Source: Hymenobacter telluris (GTDB lineage Bacteria > Bacteroidota > Bacteroidia > Cytophagales > Hymenobacteraceae). From it: 64,000 nt of DNA. A program made the translations under genes and the position numbers. Every line of letters begins with the position of its first letter. The stretch's first letter is position 1. This document shows positions 41,927 to 50,348 of the stretch, in pieces. The notes under the pieces were generated by a model. It was given only the letters and a program-made list of their open reading frames with translations. It was not told the DNA's origin and did no database searches. The stretch covers positions 225,971 to 289,970 of the forward strand of contig NZ_JAFLQZ010000006.1 in NCBI RefSeq assembly GCF_017313265.1, read 5' to 3'.

Positions 41927-43045
41927 CTACACTGTTGGCGCCACAACTGGCTTTGTTTCATAGCGTTGCACAGCAACCCGGATGCGAGATGCTAAGCCAT
42001 ACAAATCATCAAGCGAACTAATATCAACCCTTTCTCCGCCTTCAGAATCAAATACCGTAACAAATTTTTTACTGCCGTTAAAATGCAAGCGGCATATTGG
42101 TTTGCGGTTATTGTCATCGAGCAGAATACCGCAGTATGACTGCACGTCGCGCATGACCACTCGATTCACAGGTACCATCTTGCGTAGAATAGCTCGCACA
42201 ATCATAAAGCCTTCGGTTTCTTCCATTGTCGTTTCGATGCCTTTATCCGCTGGCTCAGAAATTGCCTGATTTGTAACTACTTCAGGCAGCGGGGCAGCAG
42301 GCACTTCGGGCACTAATAAGCTGCCACTGCTCGTATCCATCATGGCAGAACGTAGCCGCATAGTGATTTTGTCGTTTAGAAACTGATGAAACGACCGGTG
42401 CACCAAAGCGCTGAATTGTTCTTTCAGTTTGGGTGTCAGTACCCCATCGTACACCTGCTTAGAAACAAAGTGAATGAAGTCGGCGGAGGGCTGCGTAAAC
42501 TGCTCATCAAAATACTTTTTGAAGGCCCGCATGTATTTAAGGTTGTAGGCCGCAAAAAGCATATCCTCCAGATTGAAAGATGTCTTGCCCAACTTCTTCA
42601 ACTCTGCAACATCGTTTTCCTGAAAGTTGAACAAGTCGAATTCCATAAAAGGACGCTCATCCATCTTGTTGGGCTGTTCTAAATCAGTGAACAGTCGGTA
42701 GGTGATACCGTTGGTCAGGATGGCAATGCGAGCCTCAGTAACGTGGAAGTAGCGAAATAGCTGGCTGGCGTGGTTGATACTCAAGTCGCCACCTGCGTGC
42801 TTGCACTCAAATAAGATAATGGGCTTACCATCTCGCATGATGGCGTAGTCAATCTTCTCGCCCTTCTTAGTACCAATATCACAGACAAACTCAGGCACTA
42901 CCTCTGTAGGGTCGAATACGTTGTAACCAAGCGCGTTGATAAACGGCATAATAAGCGCGTTTTTCGTGGCTTCCTCGGTCTGAACGTGAGCAAGTTGCTT
43001 TTGCGCTCTAGATGCTAGATTGGTCAACTGGTCAATAAGCTCCAT
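41927..43045 (-). CDS. Orphan HsdR-N type I restriction-like nuclease
   Basis: 372 residues. The N-terminal half is a PD-(D/E)xK nuclease of the type I restriction R-protein N-terminal family: FVCDIGTKKGEKIDYAIMRD (Asp66), ILFECKHAGGDLSI (Glu80, Lys82), and LFRYFHVTEARIAILTNGI. The C-terminal part (from about residue 270) has a second small domain (AILRKMVPVNRVVMRDVQSY, then CRLHFNGSKKFVTVFDSEGG). There is no helicase domain and no hsdM or hsdS nearby, so this is not a complete restriction system. It is AT-richer than its neighbours. It may be a stand-alone defence or housekeeping nuclease. Confidence 0.85.
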   Translation of the reverse strand: MELIDQLTNLASRAQKQLAHVQTEEATKNALIMPFINALGYNVFDPTEVVPEFVCDIGTKKGEKIDYAIMRDGKPIILFECKHAGGDLSINHASQLFRYFHVTEARIAILTNGITYRLFTDLEQPNKMDERPFMEFDLFNFQENDVAELKKLGKTSFNLEDMLFAAYNLKYMRAFKKYFDEQFTQPSADFIHFVSKQVYDGVLTPKLKEQFSALVHRSFHQFLNDKITMRLRSAMMDTSSGSLLVPEVPAAPLPEVVTNQAISEPADKGIETTMEETEGFMIVRAILRKMVPVNRVVMRDVQSYCGILLDDNNRKPICRLHFNGSKKFVTVFDSEGGERVDISSLDDLYGLASRIRVAVQRYETKPVVAPTV

Positions 43046-43118
43046 ATATAGTTTTTAAATTGTTTTTAGATTCTTAAATGTAGCTGCATTCAGCAAAAAC
43101 GCAATAGCTTAGAAACAG

Positions 43119-43148
43119 AAAAGGCCGCCCTGTTTAAGGCGGCCTTTT
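43119..43148 (-). terminator. Terminator downstream of the small secreted protein gene
   Basis: Perfect 11-bp stem (aaaaggccgcc / ggcggcctttt) with an 8-base loop and a T run on the minus strand. Confidence 0.85.
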
Positions 43149-43172
43149 TAGCTAAATACATATACGGGAAAC

Positions 43173-43394
43173 TTACAGCGACTTCACAGCTGGGGCAGCG
43201 GCGGGAGCTGGGGTTACTGCGGCGGTTTTGGCGCCTTTCTTCATGCAGCAGGAGCTGCCCATAGCGGTTTTCTGAGCTTCCGAGCACTCCATTTTGGCGG
43301 AGCCTTTTTTGCCTTTCTTGGCGTCTTTGTCGCCGTGGGCAGAAGCAGTACCAACGAAGGCAAACAGGGCGAGGGCGAGCAGAGCGTTTTTCAT
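43173..43394 (-). CDS. Small secreted cysteine-containing protein
   Basis: 73 residues from the ATG at 43394, with a signal peptide (KNALLALALFAFVGTASA). The mature part is His/Asp/Lys-rich, then has the only cysteines (ECSEAQKTAMGSSCCMKKG), and ends in an Ala/Pro tail. The CC pair and the acidic/His segment could bind metal; this is speculative. It is divergent from the MMPL exporter gene with an inverted-repeat element between them. The frame is open further upstream, but those codons are repeat sequence. Confidence 0.65.
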   Translation of the reverse strand: MKNALLALALFAFVGTASAHGDKDAKKGKKGSAKMECSEAQKTAMGSSCCMKKGAKTAAVTPAPAAAPAVKSL

Positions 43395-43477
43395 GGAGTG
43401 GAAGTTGTAAGAAGGAAACAAAACGAGGAAAACGGCGGTTGGCTTGCGTGGGCCACCTACTGGCTCCAAGATAGTAA

Positions 43478-43581
43478 AAGTAGCGCGAAGCTCCAGCTTC
43501 GCGTGTTCCCAACCGTTCTTTGTTGCCACGATGCGCTGCTGCTCGTGCATCCTTACGCGAAGCAAAGGCTTCGCGCTACTT
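43478..43581. repeat. Inverted-repeat element, AGTAGCGCGAAGC family
   Basis: Arms 43478-43504 and 43555-43581 are inverted copies with 23 of 27 bases matching; each arm contains its own palindrome (gcgaagctccagcttcgc). The right arm ends 4 bases before the MMPL start codon. The centre is 50 bases. Confidence 0.8.
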
Positions 43582-43585
43582 ATTT

Positions 43586-45886
43586 ATGCCGCTTCGCAAA
43601 CTCAGTTACAGTGTGTTGCTCGCCCTGGCCGTGGTGTCGGGGCTGGCGTTGTTTTTCGTGGCGCAGCTACGGTTCAACTACAACTTCAACGACTTCTACC
43701 CCGCCGGCGACCCGGACCTGGACTATTACCAGCAGTACTCCGCCCGCTTCGGCAACGACAACGACTATGTGCTGCTGGGCCTGGAAGCCCCGGCCGGCCA
43801 GACCGTGTTCGAGCCCCGCTTCCTGACCCGCGTCGATTCGCTGACGCGCTTCATTCAGCGGCGGCGGCACGTCACGCAGGTATCCTCGCCGACGACGGCC
43901 ACCAACCCGGTGGTGGAGGGCCTGGGCGTGTTCAACATCCCGTATCTGCGGCCCCAGGAGCCCAGCCGCCGCGCCCAGGATTCTGCCCTGGTGTACCGCA
44001 CGCCGGGGCTGGTGGGCAACCTCATTTCCAAGGATGCGCGGGCCGTCACCATCCTGTTCCAGACCTCGCCCAACCTCAGCAAACCGCCCGGCGACTCGCT
44101 GCTGGCGGCGGTACGCACCGAGCTGGCCCGGCAGAACTTTCCGGAAAGCCAGTACCACATGGCCGGCAAAATGGTGGCCCAGTCGGTGTTCGTGGACCGG
44201 CTGCAAATGGAGCTGATGGTGTTTATGAGCCTGTCGGTGGTGCTCGTGACGGGGCTGCTCTGGCTCACGTTCCGGACGTGGTGGGGCGTGGTGCTGCCAC
44301 TGGTGGTGGTGCTGGGCGCTATTCTATGGGGCCTGGGGCTGATGAGTGCCTGCGGCGTGAGCATTGATTTGATGACGGCCCTGCTGCCGGTGATGCTGTT
44401 TGTGGTGGGCATGTCGGATACCATCCACATTATCACGCGGTACGTCACGGAGCTGGGCTACGGGGCCAGCAAGAAGGATTCGTTGCTGATTGCGCTCAAG
44501 GAATCGGGGTTCGGCTCGGGGCTTTCGGCCCTGACAACCAGCATCGGCTTCTTCACCTTGATGACCAGCACCATCCGGCCGATTTACAACTTCGGGCTAT
44601 TTACGGGCATTTCGGTGCTGCTGACGTTTGCGCTCAGCTTCACGCTGCTGCCGGCCATGCTGCTGCTTTTGCGCAAGCCGCAGCTGCGGGTGCCGCGCGA
44701 GCAGGGCCACAGCTGGGACGGCGTGCTGGGCAACTTGTTCCGGCGGGTGCTGGCGCGGCGGCAGTGGGTGGTAGCTATTAGCGCGCTGCTCCTGATTGGC
44801 TCGGTGGCCTCAGCTTCGCGCATTCGCATCAACTCGGCGCTGCTCGACGACCTTTCCAAGAACGACCCGGTGAAGCTGGATTTCCAGTTTTTCGAGCGGC
44901 AGTTTGCCGGTGTACGGCCCGTGGAGCTGGATTTGAAGCCGGCCGCCGGGCGCAGCATCTACGACTTGGCGGTGCTGCGCGAAACCGAGGAAATCGAAAC
45001 CTACCTGACCAAGCAATTCGGGCTGAACTTTGTGGCCTCGCCGGTTACGCTAGTGAAATCGGTGCGCAAGGCCCTGAACGGCGGCTTGCTGAGCGAGTAT
45101 CGCCTCCCCGATTCCGAGGCCGAATTGCGGCGCATCACCAGCAAAATCAAGCTATTCCGCAAGAAGCCGGAGTTTAAGGCCCTGGTGCTGCCCGATGGCA
45201 CCGAGGGCCGCCTCACCGGCCGCATGCCCGACGTGGGCAGCATCCGGGCCGACAAGCTGAACGCCAGCTTCCGCGTGTTTCTGCGTGACAATATCGACCC
45301 GAACGTGCTGCAAACCCGCCTCACTGGCTCGGCCAACCTCATTGATAAAAACAACGAGAACCTGACCCTCAACATGATAACCGGCATGACCATCGACATT
45401 GTGATGGTGACGCTCATCGTGCTGGCCTTGTTCCGCAGTTTGCGCATGACGCTGGTAGTGCTGATTCCGAACCTGGTGCCCATCCTGATTGTGGCCGGCG
45501 TGATGGGGCTGGCGGGCGTGAGTATGAAGGTGAGTACCAGCATCATTTTCACCATTGCCTTCGGCATTGCCGTGGATGATACCATTCACTTTATCAGCAA
45601 GTTGAAGTTGACCTTGCTCAAGGAGCCCAACCTATTCAAGGCGGTGCGCCACACGTATTTGCTGGCCGGCAAGGCCGTCATTGTTACGTCGTTGATTCTG
45701 GTGGGCGGCTTCTCCACTCTGATTTTCTCTTCGTTTGATGGCACCTTTTACGTGGGCCTGCTTATCGGCCTCACGCTGCTGTTTGGGGTAGTAGCCGAGC
45801 TGACCTTACTGCCGATTCTGATTCTGGCTTTTTACCGGCACAAGCCTAAGGAAATCCGGCAGCCGGTACCGGCGCTGGGCGGGTGA
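43586..45886 (+). CDS. MMPL-domain RND-type exporter
   Basis: 766 residues from the ATG at 43586. Two repeats of one plus five transmembrane helices are visible, each repeat with a large periplasmic loop. Membrane blocks include MTALLPVMLFVVGMSDTIHI and IIFTIAFGIAVDDTIHFISK, the GxxxDxxxH proton-relay type motif seen in RND/MMPL proteins (VGMSDTIH, IAVDDTIH). It is a single-gene exporter without a membrane-fusion or outer-membrane partner nearby, similar to hopanoid- or lipid-transporting RND proteins (HAE3-like). Substrate unknown. Confidence 0.9.
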   Translation: MPLRKLSYSVLLALAVVSGLALFFVAQLRFNYNFNDFYPAGDPDLDYYQQYSARFGNDNDYVLLGLEAPAGQTVFEPRFLTRVDSLTRFIQRRRHVTQVSSPTTATNPVVEGLGVFNIPYLRPQEPSRRAQDSALVYRTPGLVGNLISKDARAVTILFQTSPNLSKPPGDSLLAAVRTELARQNFPESQYHMAGKMVAQSVFVDRLQMELMVFMSLSVVLVTGLLWLTFRTWWGVVLPLVVVLGAILWGLGLMSACGVSIDLMTALLPVMLFVVGMSDTIHIITRYVTELGYGASKKDSLLIALKESGFGSGLSALTTSIGFFTLMTSTIRPIYNFGLFTGISVLLTFALSFTLLPAMLLLLRKPQLRVPREQGHSWDGVLGNLFRRVLARRQWVVAISALLLIGSVASASRIRINSALLDDLSKNDPVKLDFQFFERQFAGVRPVELDLKPAAGRSIYDLAVLRETEEIETYLTKQFGLNFVASPVTLVKSVRKALNGGLLSEYRLPDSEAELRRITSKIKLFRKKPEFKALVLPDGTEGRLTGRMPDVGSIRADKLNASFRVFLRDNIDPNVLQTRLTGSANLIDKNNENLTLNMITGMTIDIVMVTLIVLALFRSLRMTLVVLIPNLVPILIVAGVMGLAGVSMKVSTSIIFTIAFGIAVDDTIHFISKLKLTLLKEPNLFKAVRHTYLLAGKAVIVTSLILVGGFSTLIFSSFDGTFYVGLLIGLTLLFGVVAELTLLPILILAFYRHKPKEIRQPVPALGG

Positions 45887-45894
45887 TTTTTTAG

Positions 45895-45932
45895 CCCGCA
45901 GAAGGCGCAGAACGTTCTGCGCCTTCTGCGGG
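45895..45932. terminator. 38-base perfect palindrome between genes
   Basis: 19-bp arms meet with no loop (centre AACGTT). It lies 8 bases after the MMPL stop and is preceded by TTTTTT, so a hairpin could stop transcription from the right; on the plus strand it would be a stem without a good U run. It could also be a protein-binding site. Confidence 0.55.
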
Positions 45933-45961
45933 AACCAACCATCTGCGCCATATTTGCGGCT

Positions 45962-46534
45962 ATGAAACGACTCCTGCCTTTCCTGCTGCTCCTCACCTGC
46001 GCCGCCCAGGCCCAAACGCCCGCGCCAACTCCACCCGCCGACCCGTTGGCCCCACTCATTCAGCAACGGGAAGAGATGGTACGGCAGTACGAAGCCGCCA
46101 ACGCCCAGCGCAACAGTTTGTTCGGCAACAAGCCCAGCAAGAAGGACCTGGAAGAAGTAGTAGCCGCGCTGAAAGGCATCATCCGCAAAGACACCGAAAT
46201 TGTGCGCGCCGTGCAGGCCGAAACCCTGCGCCGTACCGCTGCCGTGCAAGCCGAAAATCAGCAGGTGAAGCAGCAGGTGACCGTAGCCCGCACCGACCAA
46301 AGCAGCACCCAGCAACGCTTCTACGACCTGCAAAACCAGATTACCAACCTGGAACTCCGCGACAAACAGCGCCAAAAGAAGCTCGTCGACCTCCAAGCCA
46401 CCGCCGACGAAGCCGTTGCCGCCCGCTCCAGCCGCGACCTGCTGGCCGCCGGTTTGGCTGCCCTCAGTTTGGGATTGTTGGTGTACGTGGTGAAGCTGCG
46501 CAGCCAGAAACCAGCGGCTCGGCGGCGGAAGTGA
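45962..46534 (+). CDS. Secreted/membrane coiled-coil protein
   Basis: 190 residues with a signal peptide (RLLPFLLLLTCAAQAQ), a helical region of about 120 residues with long coiled-coil character (LEEVVAALKGIIRKDTEIVR, then FYDLQNQITNLELRDKQRQK), a C-terminal transmembrane helix (LLAAGLAALSLGLLVYVVKL) and a basic cytoplasmic tail (RSQKPAARRRK). A bitopic protein with its coiled coil in the periplasm; no known family recognised. Confidence 0.7.
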   Translation: MKRLLPFLLLLTCAAQAQTPAPTPPADPLAPLIQQREEMVRQYEAANAQRNSLFGNKPSKKDLEEVVAALKGIIRKDTEIVRAVQAETLRRTAAVQAENQQVKQQVTVARTDQSSTQQRFYDLQNQITNLELRDKQRQKKLVDLQATADEAVAARSSRDLLAAGLAALSLGLLVYVVKLRSQKPAARRRK

Positions 46535-46547
46535 AAGGAAATTTCCT

Positions 46548-46662
46548 GAACGGCTGTAGAGACGCGACACTTCGCGTCTCCCGCGTGCTGATGCTGTTTA
46601 CAAAGGCGTGGTTCCAGTCGTTCAATGCCGAGACGCGAAGTGTCGCGTCTCTACAGCCGTTC
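46548..46662. repeat. Inverted-repeat element with perfect 33-base arms
   Basis: Arms 46548-46580 and 46630-46662 are exact inverted copies; each arm contains a palindrome (gacgcga cact tcgcgtc). The centre is 49 bases. It starts 13 bases after one stop codon and ends 41 bases before the next start codon. Confidence 0.88.
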
Positions 46663-46703
46663 TAGTTGCGAAGGATATCCCGCACCTTTTCTAACCTTCC
46701 GCC

Positions 46704-47054
46704 ATGCTCATCCCTGCCGCCGACTACCTAACCTATGCCGAGGCGGTGGCGCTTTACAATGATTTAAGGGAGCAGGATATTATAGCGCTGGTGAAATCAG
46801 CGGGGCCGCCTACGTTTCCTTACGGGGAGGGCATGTACTACCAGCTCTGGATAGAGGAAACCGAGGCCGAAGCGGCGCGGGAAACGGTGGAAGCCTTTGA
46901 GGCTGAGCGCATCAGCCTGCGGGTACTGCGCTGCCCGAAGTGCAAGGCTCCTGACCCCGTGCCCAGCCCTAGTCCGGCGTGGTGGAAACGGCTGTTCTAC
47001 GCGGGCACCGTCCTGCACAAATGCCCGAACTGCAACGCGGAATTTCCGGTCTGA
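46704..47054 (+). CDS. DUF2007-like small protein with CxxC pairs
   Basis: 116 residues. An N-terminal region (YLTYAEAVALYNDLREQDII, then YYQLWIEETEAEAARETVEA) matches the DUF2007 / putative signal-transducing protein fold, and the C-terminus carries two CxxC pairs (RCPKCKAP and KCPNCNAEFPV) that look like a zinc ribbon. The next gene's open frame overlaps its 3' end, but that gene probably starts later (47111). Function unknown. Confidence 0.7.
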   Translation: MLIPAADYLTYAEAVALYNDLREQDIIALVKSAGPPTFPYGEGMYYQLWIEETEAEAARETVEAFEAERISLRVLRCPKCKAPDPVPSPSPAWWKRLFYAGTVLHKCPNCNAEFPV

Positions 47055-47110
47055 ACCACTACTTTGCCGGGGTCTACCGCTCCGCTTCGGCGGGCATAAC
47101 CTCTGCCTCC

Positions 47111-48487
47111 TTGACCTGGACCGAAGAACAGGCCCGCGCCCTGATAACCGACTCCGGCACCCTGAAACGGGGCCTCGAACTAGCCGGCCCCGCCAAATGG
47201 AGCAACCTGGGCCAAACTGCCACCGCCGCCTGGGGCGAATGTAAAGGCAGCGGCTCCAAGCCCTACCAAACCAGCATCGACCTCACCGAGCCCGCCTTCA
47301 AGTGCTCCTGCCCGAGCCGGGTGTTTCCGTGCAAGCACGGCGCCGGCTTGCTGATACTGCTAGCCCGCCAGCCGCAGCTTTTCGGTGGTACGGTTCCCCC
47401 TGCTTGGCTGGAAGAATGGCTGGAAAAGCGCCAGCAAACCCAGGAAAAGAAAACCACCAAGGCTCCACCCAAAGCCCCCGCGCCCCGGCAAGTGCCGCCG
47501 GATTCGCTGGCCGCCCCGGACGCGGAAGCCGCCCCCGACGACACCTCTGGCGCCAAAGCCTCGCAGGCGCTGCACAAGCGGCTGGCCCGCATGAGGCAGG
47601 GCGCGGCGGAGCTGGAAGAATGGCTGCTGGACCTGGTGCGCGCCGGTACGGCCGTGGCCAAAAGCCAGCCGCGCAGCTACTGGGAAACACCCGCCGCCCG
47701 CCTCGTAGATAACCAGCTGCCGGGGCTGGCCAGCGTGGTGCGTGAGCTACCGGCCCTGTGCCACAGCGGCCCCGACTGGCCCGACCAGCTACTAACCCGC
47801 CTCGGGGAGCTGTATCTGTTGGTGGGCGCTTTCCAACGCCTCGACCATCAAACGCCCGAGGCCCGCGAGGAGATTTTGCAGCAGATTGGGGTCAACCTCA
47901 AGAAAGAAGACCTGCTCACCCGCCAACCCACCGTAACCGACGAATGGCAGGTAGTAGGCCTGTACACGGAAGAAGAAGAACGCCTGACGGTGCGCCGGGC
48001 CTGGCTGTGGGGCCGCCATACGGGCCGGTACGCCCTGGTGCTGGAATACGCTTTCGGTAACCAGCGCTTTGCTACTGCCTTGGTGCACAATGCGCTGTAT
48101 AGTGGCGAGCTGGTGTTCTACCCTGGCCTGTTGGAGCTGCGGGCTATTCCGGTGACCCTCACTGTACTGAACCCCGCGCCACCCGACCTCGACCCACCCG
48201 GCCAAAGCCCCGCGCAGCTGCTCGATGCATACGCCACCGCCCTGGCCCGGCATCCGTGGCTACGGCAATGGCCCGCCACCCTCCACGACGTGCTGCCCAC
48301 CTACCTCCCCACCGACGACGCGTGGGTGCTGCACCACGCCACCGAGCCGGTGGCGCTGCCCTTGCGCCTGGCGCCGGAAGTTGGGTGGCAGCTGCTGGCC
48401 GCCAGCGGCGGGCAACCGATGCGGGTGTTTGGCGAATGGAACGGCCGCACCTTGCACGTGCTGACCTACTTCGAGAGCACCCACTAA
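47111..48487 (+). CDS. SWIM zinc finger family protein
   Basis: 458 residues from the TTG at 47111, giving the family-typical N-terminus LTWTEEQARALITDSGTLKR; the first in-frame start would overlap the previous gene by 76 bases and add unrelated sequence. The SWIM motif CxC...CxH is KCSCPSRVFPCKHG (Cys65, Cys67, Cys74, His76), which binds zinc and nucleic acid or protein. A Pro/Ala linker follows, then a region of unknown fold to the end. It is the first gene of the DUF5691-MoxR-DUF5682 cluster. Confidence 0.85.
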   Translation: MTWTEEQARALITDSGTLKRGLELAGPAKWSNLGQTATAAWGECKGSGSKPYQTSIDLTEPAFKCSCPSRVFPCKHGAGLLILLARQPQLFGGTVPPAWLEEWLEKRQQTQEKKTTKAPPKAPAPRQVPPDSLAAPDAEAAPDDTSGAKASQALHKRLARMRQGAAELEEWLLDLVRAGTAVAKSQPRSYWETPAARLVDNQLPGLASVVRELPALCHSGPDWPDQLLTRLGELYLLVGAFQRLDHQTPEAREEILQQIGVNLKKEDLLTRQPTVTDEWQVVGLYTEEEERLTVRRAWLWGRHTGRYALVLEYAFGNQRFATALVHNALYSGELVFYPGLLELRAIPVTLTVLNPAPPDLDPPGQSPAQLLDAYATALARHPWLRQWPATLHDVLPTYLPTDDAWVLHHATEPVALPLRLAPEVGWQLLAASGGQPMRVFGEWNGRTLHVLTYFESTH

Positions 48488-48523
48488 GCGGATACCACCA
48501 CCTCAGAAAGCCCGAGCCGCGCC

Positions 48524-50158
48524 ATGTCCAGTCCAACAACGACCTCCCTCCCGCAACCATCCTGGCCGCAGCTGCTCCGCGTGGCTCTGCTGGGCACGCG
48601 CCAAAGCGGGGAGCCCGTGCCCGCCGTATTCGACACCGCCACCGCCAGCACCGACGACCGGGAAAAGCAGCTGTTGCTAGCCGCTGGCACCCTGGCCTTG
48701 ATGCGGCGCGCCGGCTACCAGCCCCCCGTGGTAGCAACCCCGGCGCCCGTGCCCGCCCTCCCCGACCCCGTGCCGCCCCTTGGCCCGCTCGGCACAACTT
48801 GTCTGCAACGCATGCTGCTGGACGCGCAGCACCCCGAGATGCTGCCCGAATATTTGCAGCAAATAGCCGCCGCCGGGCGCCGGGTGCCCGATTCGCTGCT
48901 GCCGTATTTGTTGCGCCATGCCGCTGGCTCCTCTGAAACGGTGGCGGTGCTGGCCCCGGTGGCCGGTACCCGCGGCCGGTGGCTGGCCGCCCTCAACCCC
49001 GCGTGGCACACGCTGCTAGCGGCCTCGTCTGCTTCCGGTGTCCTTGACCTGGAGCCTTGGGAAACCGGTACCCTGCCCACGCGCCGCACCTGGCTGCGCA
49101 CCCGCTTCGAGCAGGACGCCGCTGCCGCCCGCGCTTTGTTGCTACCTGCTTTGCCCACCGAACCAGCCAAAGCGCAAGAAGCTTTCCTGAATATCCTGGC
49201 CGATTATCTGCACCCTGACACCGAACCCGTGCTGGAAACCCTGCTCCGGGCGCGGGGCCAGGAAGTGCGCCGCCAAGCCGCCGCGCTGCTGGTGCGGCTA
49301 CCTGGTGCGGCGCTGGTGGAACGGCTGTGGGCGCGGGCCGCGCCGCTGCTGACCGTGAAGCGCGGCTTGTTGGGCCTGGGCAAAATCACCTTGGAAGTTA
49401 CGCTGCCTACCACCTGGGACAAAAGCTGGCTAACCGATGGCATCGAAGAGAAAAACGACCAGTACGCCTACTATTCGGGTACCGGCAACCGGGCCACGCC
49501 GCTGGGCCCCAGCGCCATCCGGCTCGGCAACCTGCTGGCGCTGCTGCCTCCCGGCCGCTGGACCGCGCACTTAGGCGTTTCGGCCGATGACTTGCTGGCC
49601 GCGGCATTGGCTTCGGAATGGGTGGTGCCGCTGCTGCCGTGCTGGGCCATCAGCACGCTCACTCACCAGGACACCGATTTTGCAGCCGCCTTTCTGCACC
49701 TGTGGCTGCACCAGCGGCCGACGCTGCAAAAAAACCACGCTGACCGCAACATCGATTGGGCAGCCCTCACCGAACTACTGCCCGCCGCCACCCGGCAACA
49801 GCTCCTGCTAAAGCCCATGCTGCTGCGCGTCCGGCGCCAGGAACCCCGCTGGACCGACGACCTGCTGCAACTCCCCACGCCCTGGCCCCATGAGCTAACC
49901 ACCGAAGTCCTGCAAAGCCTCAGCGCCAAGCTAGCCAACTCCGCCACCCTCGAACGGTTCCACTCCGACCTCTACCAGCTTACCTACTTTATCAGCCAGC
50001 ACCTCGCCCCCGCCGTTGCGCCTGCTGATGCCCCTCTGGTGGAAACCACCTTGCTGGCCCTACCCGAAGTACACAGCACCTTCCAGAACAGCATCCACAA
50101 CCTACTCGAAACCCTTCGTTTCCGCGCCGAGCTGGCTGCTTCGCTGGAAGAAAGATAA
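48524..50158 (+). CDS. DUF5691 family protein
   Basis: 544 residues, no signal peptide. Long helical repeats (LLLAAGTLALMRRAGYQPPV, LPEYLQQIAAAGRRVPDSLL, AFLNILADYLHPDTEPVLET) suggest a helical scaffold of HEAT-like character. This family is found between a SWIM protein and a MoxR ATPase, as here; the start lies 36 bases after the SWIM stop. The function is unknown; it may be a scaffold for the ATPase. The central WDKSWLTDGIEEKNDQYAYY is the most conserved-looking stretch. A long inverted repeat follows the stop codon. Confidence 0.82.
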   Translation: MSSPTTTSLPQPSWPQLLRVALLGTRQSGEPVPAVFDTATASTDDREKQLLLAAGTLALMRRAGYQPPVVATPAPVPALPDPVPPLGPLGTTCLQRMLLDAQHPEMLPEYLQQIAAAGRRVPDSLLPYLLRHAAGSSETVAVLAPVAGTRGRWLAALNPAWHTLLAASSASGVLDLEPWETGTLPTRRTWLRTRFEQDAAAARALLLPALPTEPAKAQEAFLNILADYLHPDTEPVLETLLRARGQEVRRQAAALLVRLPGAALVERLWARAAPLLTVKRGLLGLGKITLEVTLPTTWDKSWLTDGIEEKNDQYAYYSGTGNRATPLGPSAIRLGNLLALLPPGRWTAHLGVSADDLLAAALASEWVVPLLPCWAISTLTHQDTDFAAAFLHLWLHQRPTLQKNHADRNIDWAALTELLPAATRQQLLLKPMLLRVRRQEPRWTDDLLQLPTPWPHELTTEVLQSLSAKLANSATLERFHSDLYQLTYFISQHLAPAVAPADAPLVETTLLALPEVHSTFQNSIHNLLETLRFRAELAASLEER

Positions 50159-50160
50159 AA

Positions 50161-50287
50161 GCTAGTTCCCCTCCTTTTTTAAGGAGGGGTTAAGGGTGGT
50201 TCATCTAGAGCTAGAAAGCTAGCACCAGTTGTTGTTCTGACGGTTTTACCACCCCTAACCCCTCCTTAAAAAAGGAGGGGAACTAGC
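50161..50287. repeat. Inverted-repeat element, 40-base arms
   Basis: Arms 50161-50200 and 50248-50287 are inverted copies with one mismatch in 40. Each arm contains its own hairpin (cccctcc TTTTTT aaggagggg and the complement). It starts 2 bases after the DUF5691 stop codon and ends 61 bases before the MoxR start. Related to the ACCTCACCCCCTA family (37831, 52877) in the inner GAACTAGC tail. Confidence 0.88.
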
Positions 50288-50348
50288 TCCCTAATCATTC
50301 TAGCTTTAGAGCTTCGCTTTCACCTTCTGTCACCTCACCTTATCCTAT

